This document shows, one piece after another, positions 8,241 to 14,178 of a stretch of DNA of 14,178 nucleotides. Below the pieces are notes generated by a model. The model ran no database searches and was not told the origin of the DNA. It saw nothing but the letters and a program-made list of their open reading frames with translations. The translations under genes and the position numbers were made by a program. This DNA comes from Puniceicoccales bacterium. GTDB taxonomy: Bacteria; Verrucomicrobiota; Verrucomicrobiia; Opitutales; UBA953. The DNA lies in NCBI GenBank assembly GCA_031289285.1, contig JAITPT010000126.1:1-14178 (forward strand), given 5' to 3'. How positions within the stretch are numbered: position 1 is the first letter of the stretch; each line of letters opens with the position of its first letter.

Positions 8241-8312
8241 TATGACCTATATGACCTATAAGACCTATAGTTACTATAAGACGTATAGGTCCTATACGAC
8301 CTATACGTCCTA
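8241..8312. repeat. Eight-unit 9-bp array, TANGACCTA type
   Basis: Units read TATGACCTA twice, then TAAGACCTA, TAGTTACTA, TAAGACGTA, TAGGTCCTA, TACGACCTA, TACGTCCTA. TA at each end is invariant and the centre is mostly GACC or GTCC. This is strongly AT-rich compared with the surrounding DNA. It lies in the 327-bp gap between the GH2 stop and the ABC-F start, about 175 bp upstream of the ABC-F ATG. Confidence 0.9.
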
Positions 8313-8328
8313 TGAACGGCACTCTCTG

Positions 8329-8364
8329 TTGTGCAACGCCGTTGTGTAACCCCTCGTTGCACAA
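8329..8364. repeat. Perfect 10-bp inverted repeat downstream of GH2
   Basis: TTGTGCAACG (8329-8338) is the exact reverse complement of CGTTGCACAA (8355-8364), with a 16-nt loop. GTTGTGCAAC and GTTGTGTAAC are also near-direct repeats 13 bp apart. It lies 28 bp after the GH2 stop. No T tract follows on the - strand, so it is either a factor-dependent or processing hairpin for the GH2 transcript or a protein-binding site; I cannot tell which. Confidence 0.6.
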
Positions 8365-8392
8365 TCCGCGCTGCCCAAAAGCGGCATCCGTA

Positions 8393-10249
8393 TTACTTCC
8401 CGTTGATGACTTCTTGATTGGCTTTTCTGACCTTCGCGATGTCCAGTTTGATGACTTTGCGGTCGTAGGTTATCAGGCCGTTCACTTCGCCTTCGACGTC
8501 TGTCGTTTGCGTGTAGATGGCACCCGCATAGACTTGTTTCACCAAGGGTTTTAATTGCCCGATGTATTTCACGTATTCGTCGGTGACAGCCTTTTCGGTG
8601 CCAAACTGGACGTAGCCCCAGTTGCGTTTGTCCCACCAGAGGTGGCCTGGCACGGGTCTGCCGATGCCGCCGTATTCGCCAAGCACGACGACGTAGTTTT
8701 TCTTCGCGTCCGCGAGAAATGCGGGTTCGCCGTTAAAGGTCGGATTCGGGTAATGGTGGATGTCGAGGATGTCGCCGCATTTGCGATAATTGCCGCCGCT
8801 CGCCGAATTGACGAGGCGCGAGGGGTCGCGTTTCGCAGTCCATTTGGCGACATCTTGCGTGGCCCACTGTCCCCAGCCTTCGTTAAAGGGCACCCAAGCG
8901 ACGACGCTGGGATGCGAGATGCAGAGGTCAATTATTTCGCCCCATTCTTTGTAAAAATGTTCAACAGAAGAGGGGATGCGCCCGTGGTCGCGCCCAGCGT
9001 TCCAGCGTCCGCGGCCTTTGTCCCAACGTCCGTTACCTCCGGTGCTGGGCATGTCTTGCCAGACGAGTATTCCCTCGCGGTCGCAATGGTAATACCAGCG
9101 GGCAGGTTCTACTTTGACGTGCTTGCGAATCAGGTTGAAACCAAATTCCTTGGTTTTCTTGATGTCGAACAGGAGTGCTTCGTCGGTGGGCGCGGTGTAG
9201 AGGCCGTCGGGCCACCAGCCTTGGTCGAGCGGGCCAAATTGGAAGAGCGTTTTGTTATTTAGTTGTAAGCGATTGACGCCGTCGGCACCGAGCACCTTAG
9301 AGATTTTGCGGAAGGCGGCGTAGGAGCGGACGCTGTCGAGGGGCGCACCGGAGGTGTCGGAGAGCGCGACGGTCAGGTCGTAGAGGTTGGGAGTTTGGGT
9401 GTCCCAGAGCAGAGGGTTGGCGACTTTTAGCGCAAGCTCGGTGCCAGCGGCACCTTTGGCACTGGCGACGACGCGCCCGCTTTTGTCCAACAGCTTGGCG
9501 GTGGCGACTGCGCCAGCGTTCTTTTGCGAGGTGGAGACGGTCACGGCGAGCACACCACTGTCAATGTCGGGAATGGCTTTGATGTCGGTGATGTGGTTGG
9601 GCGCGACGGGTTCGAGCCAGACGGTTTGCCAGATGCCGGTGACGGCGGTGTACCAGATACCGTGGGGATTGGAGATTTGTTTGCCGCGCGCGTAGTCGTA
9701 GGTGTCGGTCGGGTCCCAGACGCGGACGACGAGTTTGTTGGCACCACGTTTGGCGAGGTGCGGCGTGATGTCGAAGGAGAAGGGCGTGTAGCCGCCAGAG
9801 TGCGAGCCGACAAGTTTGTCGTTGACAAAGACGTCTGCCTTCCAGTCCACGGCACCGAAGTTGATGGCGATGTTTTTGCCCGCCCACGCGGCAGGGACGG
9901 TGAACTCGCGTTTATACCAAAGCTCGTGGGTGCCCTTGATGGTTTTCTGGACGCCGGAGAGCGAGGACTCGATGCAGAAGGGGACAAGGATTTTTCCCTC
10001 AAACGTGGCGGGCAATTCCGCGCCTTTCGTGGCGATTGCGTAATCCCAGAGGCCGTTGAGGTTTTGCCATTGGTCGCGAACGAGGCGCGGGCGCGGGTAT
10101 TCAGGCAGCACTTTGTCTGGGCTGACTTCCGCCGCCCATTTGGTTTTTATCTTGTCGCCGGCGGGCTTCCATTGGGCATGCAATGGGCTGGCGAAAGCAA
10201 GTGCGCAGGCAAGTAGTGCCGCGCTTCGGAGTGAGAGTTGTTTTTTCAT
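8393..10249 (-). CDS. Secreted GH2 glycoside hydrolase
   Basis: A retaining exo-glycosidase of the beta-galactosidase/beta-glucuronidase family, exported. 618 aa from ATG 10249, which opens on a signal peptide (MKKQ, hydrophobic ALLACALAFA, cleavage near LHA-QW at 25). Order: jelly-roll sugar-binding domain (about 45-215, with RDQWQNLNGLWDY, WYKREF, VDWKADVFVNDKLVGSHSGGY and SNPHGIWY), Ig-like domain (about 218-315), TIM barrel (about 325-618). The acid/base is E457 in PFNEGWG and the nucleophile is E525 in VVLGEYGG. FNLIRKHVKVEPARWYYHCD and GILVWQDMP mark the barrel. At 618 aa it belongs with the short, three-domain GH2 enzymes; substrate cannot be assigned from sequence alone. It follows DUF4861 by 130 bp, so the two are probably co-transcribed. 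No Shine-Dalgarno sequence. Confidence 0.93.
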   Translation of the reverse strand: MKKQLSLRSAALLACALAFASPLHAQWKPAGDKIKTKWAAEVSPDKVLPEYPRPRLVRDQWQNLNGLWDYAIATKGAELPATFEGKILVPFCIESSLSGVQKTIKGTHELWYKREFTVPAAWAGKNIAINFGAVDWKADVFVNDKLVGSHSGGYTPFSFDITPHLAKRGANKLVVRVWDPTDTYDYARGKQISNPHGIWYTAVTGIWQTVWLEPVAPNHITDIKAIPDIDSGVLAVTVSTSQKNAGAVATAKLLDKSGRVVASAKGAAGTELALKVANPLLWDTQTPNLYDLTVALSDTSGAPLDSVRSYAAFRKISKVLGADGVNRLQLNNKTLFQFGPLDQGWWPDGLYTAPTDEALLFDIKKTKEFGFNLIRKHVKVEPARWYYHCDREGILVWQDMPSTGGNGRWDKGRGRWNAGRDHGRIPSSVEHFYKEWGEIIDLCISHPSVVAWVPFNEGWGQWATQDVAKWTAKRDPSRLVNSASGGNYRKCGDILDIHHYPNPTFNGEPAFLADAKKNYVVVLGEYGGIGRPVPGHLWWDKRNWGYVQFGTEKAVTDEYVKYIGQLKPLVKQVYAGAIYTQTTDVEGEVNGLITYDRKVIKLDIAKVRKANQEVINGK

Positions 10250-10379
10250 GTGTGCGTTGTGACGGGTGTGTTGAGTGAAAAACTCGGTAAGAGTGGGCGA
10301 GCAAAGACAGATGTTTCAGGCGTCTGTTCCGCCTCGGTTTTGCGCCAGTTCCGCGCCGTAGATGGGCGCAAGTCGTCGC

Positions 10380-11657
10380 TCAGCGTGTCTCCTGCGCGAA
10401 CGCCTTCACGGCGGCAATCCAGCCCGCCTTTTGCGGATACCAGCCCTTGCTCCAACCCGCGCCGATGTAATACGTGAACGGCTCGCCGGAACGCACCGAG
10501 CGACTCAAAATCCAGTGTCCCTCGACGGCCTTCGCAGCCAACGCGCCGGGGACAACCAGCCCGACGGCGGTCGCGCCGTTTTGCCCCCGGTTCGGCTGCC
10601 AGTCCGCAAGCCAGCCGTCGCCACTGGCAGCAGGGGCGGCGGGCGAGTCGGCTTTGTCCGCCAAGGCGTAGGCGCGGGTCGCGTGTTTGCGGCGACCTTT
10701 CCAATCGGTGCGCAACACGGCAGCACCCACGAGCAACGGCGCGTCGCCCGTCGTAGTGAAACGGCTGACAACTTTTGTGAAGTCGGAACCGGCATCCACG
10801 GTGAACCGTTTCACCTCGGAAACTTTGCGCCCGCCGACATCCCACGCGGCGTAAGTTAGCTCAAACTCGACGCGCAACGGGCCAGCAGCAAGGACGCGCC
10901 ACGTGACGAAGTTGCCAGAGGGATACCATTTGCCGCCGTGAAAAATCGCCGTGCCGCCAAGGCCGCGGCTCTGGCCGACATCGTAGCAATCGAGGCCTTC
11001 GCCGTGGTCGCGGTGGTAGTCGCCACGTTTGTAAAACTTGTCCATGACAAGGGCGTTGGTGGACTTCACAAACACGTCAATGCCGCTGCTCAATGTGCCT
11101 TCGCCAGTAACAAGCGCCGGGCCATAGACGCGATGGGCAATGCGGTCATTTTCCCACAAAAAGTCATCCATGCGCTCCGGCGCAAAACGAGCATGGACAC
11201 GTTTGACGGGCGCAGGGGCACGGAAGTCTGCGGGTTTGCGGACGACGGCGTATTCGGAGGGGACGGTGTGGGCGGTGGCGGTGGTAGCGGTGGGGGTGGT
11301 GGGGGTGGCGGGGGTGGCGGTGGAGAGAAAGAGAAGTTGGTCGGGCTTGCCGTCGCCGTCGCTGTCGTAGGGCTGGCTCTCAAGGATGCGCGAACTGCGG
11401 ACATCGCGGACAAAATAGTCATCGGGGGAAGCATCGGCGGGCAGCGCGGCGACCGCGACGCGCCAACGCGGGGCGGCGGCACGAGCACTGGCGGCGTTGG
11501 CGGCAGGTTTTTCGTGCGAGGGGGCAGCGGCAGCGGCGGTCTGACCGAGGCCGAGTCTGCTGGCAGCAGCGAAAAGAAAGGCAGCGGCGGCAAAAGCGGC
11601 GACGGCAAAACAAACGGAGATTGAGCGCGGAGTGTGGTAAAAGCGGAGGTGTTTCAT
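10380..11657 (-). CDS. Secreted DUF4861 family protein
   Basis: 425 aa from ATG 11657, with an N-terminal signal or anchor segment (about 14-40, Ala/Phe-rich). After an Ala-rich spacer comes a small beta region with a calcium-loop-like DSDGDGKPD (98-106), then the conserved DUF4861 core (about 155-425): RFAPERMDDFLWENDRIAHR, GPALV, GIDVFVK, HGEGLDCYDVGQSRGLGG, WYPSGNF, WRVLAAGPLRVEFELTY, VSEVKRFTVDAGSDF and IGAGWSKGW. DUF4861 proteins occur in loci for pectin- or ulvan-like polysaccharides; I know of no safe biochemical assignment and give none. Residues about 112-131 are a Thr/Pro/Ala run encoded by a GGGGGTGGT/GGTGGC repeat (11271-11323). No Shine-Dalgarno sequence. It probably heads a two-gene transcript with GH2. 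Confidence 0.85.
   Translation of the reverse strand: MKHLRFYHTPRSISVCFAVAAFAAAAFLFAAASRLGLGQTAAAAAPSHEKPAANAASARAAAPRWRVAVAALPADASPDDYFVRDVRSSRILESQPYDSDGDGKPDQLLFLSTATPATPTTPTATTATAHTVPSEYAVVRKPADFRAPAPVKRVHARFAPERMDDFLWENDRIAHRVYGPALVTGEGTLSSGIDVFVKSTNALVMDKFYKRGDYHRDHGEGLDCYDVGQSRGLGGTAIFHGGKWYPSGNFVTWRVLAAGPLRVEFELTYAAWDVGGRKVSEVKRFTVDAGSDFTKVVSRFTTTGDAPLLVGAAVLRTDWKGRRKHATRAYALADKADSPAAPAASGDGWLADWQPNRGQNGATAVGLVVPGALAAKAVEGHWILSRSVRSGEPFTYYIGAGWSKGWYPQKAGWIAAVKAFAQETR
11271..11323. repeat. G-rich short repeat inside the DUF4861 gene
   Basis: The + strand reads GGTGGC/GGGGGTGGT units with three runs of five G. On the coding (-) strand it gives residues 112-131 of DUF4861 (STATPATPTTPTATTATAHT). 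Units are multiples of 3, so copy changes keep the frame. Confidence 0.75.
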
Positions 11658-11930
11658 TTGCGAGCAAAAGGAGTGAGCGGTGTAGCATTTTTCAAAAGGG
11701 ACGCAACATCATGTTCGCTATCAAAATAGGTCTGCACGGAAAATCGCGATTTCAGAGTTCAAAGTTCTGATTCTCGAGTTCAGAGTTCCGTGTTCAACCC
11801 AGATTTTACTTTGGGACAGCGCGGTTCGCGAAAACGTGTTGTGGTAGATACGCATGTAAGATTTGGGAATCTGCACCTTGCGGCGCATCAGCGCCGAACA
11901 AGTAAAAAACACGCAAGCGGAAAAGCAAGT
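11658..11930. other. Intergenic stretch with short direct repeats and one hairpin
   Basis: No supportable gene. TTCAGAGTTC occurs at 11751-11760 and 11779-11788, with a related AAAGTTCTGA between them; the - strand reading (TLNS, RIR, TLNSEI) matches a repeat-derived peptide I recall from spurious annotations. CGGCGC (11881-11886) pairs with GCGCCG (11891-11896) over an ATCA loop, with no T tract. The stretch leads into the array starting at 11931 and lies upstream of the DUF4861 start. Confidence 0.55.
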
Positions 11931-12538
11931 GAAAAAGCGCCTGACACTTTATTGCATCTTGGCACTTCATTGCGGCAAGGGGCGAGCACGGATCTGTGGT
12001 CGCTGGTTTTTTGAGACATGCACGAACGAGGTGTGCGGAAAATTTCCAGTGTGCAGATGAAAAAGTGGATGCAAGCAAAAAAGCGTCTGACACTTTATTG
12101 CATCTTGGCACTTCATTGCGGCAAGAGGCGAGCACGGATCTGTGGTCGCTGGATTTGAGACACACACGAACGGATGTGTGCTGAAAATTTCCAGTGTGCA
12201 GATGAAAAAGTGGATGCAAGTGAAAAAGCGTCTGGCACTTTATTGCATCTTGGCACTTCATTGCGGCAAGGGGCGAGCACCGATGCGTGGTCGCTGGATT
12301 TTTGAGACATGCACGAACGGAGGGGTGCGGGAAATTTCCAGTGTGCAGATGAAAAAGTGGATGCAAGTGAAAAAGCGTCTGACACTTTATTGCATCTTGG
12401 CACTTCATTGCGGCAAGAGGCGAGCACGGATCTGTGGTCGCTGGTTTTTTGAGACATGCACGAACGGAGGGGTGCGGAAAATTTCCAGTGTGCAGATGAA
12501 AAAGTGGATGCAAGTGAAAAAGCGCCTGACACTTTATT
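11931..12538. repeat. Tandem array, four units of about 146 bp plus a partial fifth
   Basis: Units start at 11931, 12077, 12222, 12369 and 12516 (periods 146, 145, 147, 147), each beginning with the 19-bp core (at 11935, 12081, 12226, 12373 and 12520). Each full unit continues with CATCTTGGCACTTCATTGCG, GCGAGCAC, TGTGGTCGCTGG, TTTGAGACA, AAATTTCCAGTGTGCAGATG and AAAAAGTGGATGCAAG. In the second to fourth units GATGCAA just before the core pairs with TTGCATC just after it (for example 12360-12366 with 12390-12396). The core is itself echoed inside the unit (TGGCACTTCATTGC). ORFs on both strands cross the array but change frame between units, so I treat it as non-coding DNA. Confidence 0.9.
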
Positions 12539-12628
12539 GGGTGTTTTGTTGGGTTCCGACCTGTTCTCTGACTCGCAGACAACTACACTGCAAGATGTTC
12601 CAGCCCAAAAAGGCGGAATTAGGGAGGG

Positions 12629-12650
12629 GGGAACATTGATTTTTGTTCCC
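12629..12650. repeat. Small inverted repeat downstream of the propeller glycosidase
   Basis: GGGAACA (12629-12635) pairs with TGTTCCC (12644-12650) over an 8-nt loop, about 53 bp beyond the - strand stop at 12703. No T tract follows on the - strand, so it is a weak terminator candidate. The rest of 12539-12702 shows A/T runs and no gene. Confidence 0.4.
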
Positions 12651-12702
12651 ACTCAAAACAGCGAGGAACCGTTTTTTTGTAGATTTTTTCGCAGCTGCCG
12701 GA

Positions 12703-13812
12703 TCATGTTTTTTTACTGGTGAGCAGGGCAATGGTGCGACCTTTGTTGCCGGTGGCACAGTAGAACATGTAAAAAGTGTCGTTTGCAGGATTGCGGACAA
12801 GAGAGATTTTGTGGGCATATTGTTTGTCCAGACCCGTGGGGTGTCCGCCAAACTTGTAGAGAGGTTCGGGGTCGGCAGTCCAATGCACTAAATCGCGCGA
12901 AAACGCGACCAATATACTCGCACCACCTCTGCCAACACCAAAGTAAAACATTACCCAGTGATCGCCGTCGCGGAACACTTTTCCGTCAGAAGAAAATTGC
13001 GAATCATAGCCGCCTCTTCTGACATCAATAACTGGGTTGAACGGGTGACGAACCCAGTGAACTAAATCCGTAGATAACGCCATTCCCATACGCTCAGTGC
13101 CACCCTCGGCAGCGTTGTAGAAATTGTAATACGTGCCGCCATGTTCCACTAACCACGGTTGATAAATACAGGATTTCTCCCAGCGCTTGGCGTCGCTTTG
13201 ATAAATAGAAAGAATTGGCTCGTTGGAGGCGCGTTTCCAAGTCAAGCCATCGTCGCTAACGGCGACACCCTCATAGCCCGGACGCAACTCGTAACCGCCT
13301 TGTAGCGGGTAACAGCCGTAAAGTGTCCAGTATTTTCCGTCTTTCTTTTTAAGAACACGCGGCGCGGCGATGTCGTAGTCTTTATAGAGAAACGCGCCGA
13401 TGACACAGCCGCCGTGGTCGAACTCGCCTTTGGGGCCAAAACCCATCGCGAGACGTGGTTTTTCCCAGTGCAAAAGGTCTTTGCTTTCGGCGACAAACGA
13501 GTTGTAGCCCCTGCCGTTGTAACCAATGAAACTCATATACCAGATGTCCGGTTTGTCCTCGGTTTGAAAAACACAGGGGACATCGTAACTGTGAAAATCG
13601 TCGTGGCCGGGGATTTTGTATTTTGCGGGGATAACGGGTTCTGGCTGGTAATGCCAACCGCGATAAGGCGCACTCCAACGGGCAAGCGTGGCAACGTCTA
13701 TTTTTTGCGGGGCTTCGCGTAGGCCGTTGTGGTCGGTGTTTGGGCTAGCGGCGGGCGCGGTGCGTTTGCGGGCGGGTGCGGCGGGAGTTGTTGTTGATGG
13801 ATTCGGAGGCAC
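12703..13812 (-). CDS. Five-bladed beta-propeller glycosidase (GH43/GH32/GH130-like)
   Basis: 369 aa if started at GTG 13812, the only plausible in-frame start before the conserved part (about residue 27, DHNGLREAPQKIDVATLARW). Four regularly spaced blade motifs of the S-x-D-x-L-x-W type are visible: ESKDLLHWEK (109-118), VSDDGLTWKR (185-194), LSTDLVHWVR (246-255) and FSRDLVHWTA (304-313). The fold belongs to the clans holding GH43, GH32/68, GH117 and GH130; the family cannot be chosen by eye and catalytic residues are not assigned. Candidate acidic residues are D79 in SYDVP, E130/D132 in GEFDHGG and E212 in WEKSC. Unlike GH2 and DUF4861 it has no signal peptide: residues 1-26 are a Pro/Ala/Thr-rich stretch lying over the AraC reading frame. 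Either the enzyme is cytoplasmic or its true 5' end is missing. Confidence 0.75.
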   Translation of the reverse strand: MPPNPSTTTPAAPARKRTAPAASPNTDHNGLREAPQKIDVATLARWSAPYRGWHYQPEPVIPAKYKIPGHDDFHSYDVPCVFQTEDKPDIWYMSFIGYNGRGYNSFVAESKDLLHWEKPRLAMGFGPKGEFDHGGCVIGAFLYKDYDIAAPRVLKKKDGKYWTLYGCYPLQGGYELRPGYEGVAVSDDGLTWKRASNEPILSIYQSDAKRWEKSCIYQPWLVEHGGTYYNFYNAAEGGTERMGMALSTDLVHWVRHPFNPVIDVRRGGYDSQFSSDGKVFRDGDHWVMFYFGVGRGGASILVAFSRDLVHWTADPEPLYKFGGHPTGLDKQYAHKISLVRNPANDTFYMFYCATGNKGRTIALLTSKKT

Positions 13813-14178
13813 ATGCCGCGGGACGGCGGAGCGAGGAACTGGCGGTGAATGCGCTCGAACGGGCGTTGTTGTTGTGCGATGCGGTCAATCCGCGCCACGC
13901 GGAGAGTCGGTTGGATGAGCGCGTTCGCAAGGCGGTGGAGGTGTTGTGCCGGACGCCGGGGGAGCGGTTCACGCTTGAGGGGTTGGCGCGGCAGTGCGGG
14001 CTTTCGCGTTCGCGGTTTGCGGAGCTTTTCAGGGAACAGGTGGGGGTGCCGGCGTTGGAGTTTTTGGAGGGGCGGCGTTTGCGTCGTGTGAGGGAGTTGT
14101 TGGAGCACACGTCATTGAATTTGTCGGAGATCGCGGAGCAGACCGGTTTTTCCAGTCCGTTTTATCTTTCGTTGCGTT
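13797..14178 (+). CDS. AraC-family regulator, DNA-binding part (runs off the window)
   Basis: From ATG 13797 the frame stays open for 127 codons to the window edge. Residues about 15-50 (EELAVNALERALLLCDAVNP, DERVRKAVEVLC) are the connecting helices usual just before an AraC domain. The first helix-turn-helix is at about 59-80 (FTLEGLARQCGLSRSRFAEL) and the second begins at about 109 (LSEIAEQTGFSSPFYLSLR); the family's remaining 15-25 residues lie beyond the window. A normal AraC sugar regulator has about 170 residues of sensor domain in front. Here the frame is closed by TAG at 13746-13748 and the DNA upstream encodes the propeller glycosidase on the other strand. A GGGAG (13783-13787), 9 nt before ATG 13797, could serve as a ribosome binding site. 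It is thus either a sensor-less regulator or a 5'-truncated remnant. Confidence 0.8.
   Translation, partial: MDSEAHAAGRRSEELAVNALERALLLCDAVNPRHAESRLDERVRKAVEVLCRTPGERFTLEGLARQCGLSRSRFAELFREQVGVPALEFLEGRRLRRVRELLEHTSLNLSEIAEQTGFSSPFYLSLR

Noticed and set aside
8066..8362. N-terminal extension of the ABC-F frame (99 extra residues)
   Set aside because: It only translates the 9-bp array and low-complexity DNA; ABC-F proteins normally begin as at ATG 8065.
11940..12410. Sigma-54-like promoters (TGRCACTTYATTGC) in each array unit
   Set aside because: The TGGCAC and TTGC parts are 4 bp apart, not the required 5, and copies outside the array lack the GC element.
11931..12538. CRISPR array
   Set aside because: Units of about 146 bp are contiguous repeats with no unique spacers, and no cas gene is nearby.
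11806..12582. 258-codon ORF on the - strand through the 146-bp array
   Set aside because: Repeated peptide blocks switch reading frame between units, and nothing resembles a known domain.
12142..12639. 165-codon ORF on the + strand through the same array
   Set aside because: It is a reading of the tandem repeat with no start context; units are 145-147 bp, which is not frame-preserving.
456..13812. Bacteroidetes-type polysaccharide utilisation locus
   Set aside because: No SusC- or SusD-like protein or transporter is present in the window.

Overview
The window reads as a chromosomal segment of a GC-rich, polysaccharide-degrading bacterium. The glycosidase types, Ala/Arg-rich proteins, a DUF4861 protein and an AraC regulator of a style I associate with Opitutaceae suggest Verrucomicrobiota. 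That placement is inference from gene content and style; no marker gene is present.

Layout. A secreted GH78 alpha-L-rhamnosidase (456-3389) is the only complete + strand gene. All other complete genes lie on the - strand. From right to left they are: a five-bladed beta-propeller glycosidase (13812-12703), a secreted DUF4861 protein (11657-10380), a secreted GH2 glycosidase (10249-8393), an ABC-F ATPase (8065-6083) and a DUF4175-like membrane protein (5897-4086). An AraC-family DNA-binding domain (13797 to the window end, + strand) runs off the right edge. It overlaps the start of the propeller glycosidase head to head, with no room for a sensor domain.

Function. GH78, GH2, propeller glycosidase and DUF4861 together look like parts of a pathway for a rhamnose-containing plant or algal polysaccharide. 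DUF4861 and GH2 are 130 bp apart and probably co-transcribed. The AraC fragment is the only candidate local regulator. No SusC/SusD pair or sugar transporter is visible. ABC-F (translation factor family) and the DUF4175-like protein look like unrelated housekeeping genes.

Intergenic DNA. The gaps are unusually rich in repeats. Present are a 186-bp tandem duplication with a C15 tract (1-370), two 87-bp direct repeats (3488-3740), a 166-bp near-complete palindrome (3906-4071), 9-bp-period arrays on both sides of the ABC-F gene (5987-6049 and 8241-8312), and a four-unit array of about 146 bp (11931-12538). A 19-bp core, AAGSGYCTGRCACTTTATT, occurs nine times in three of these gaps and in both orientations. 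Three unrelated 9-bp-period families occur in one window. These repeats, and the truncated divergent pair at the right end, are the parts most worth a second look.
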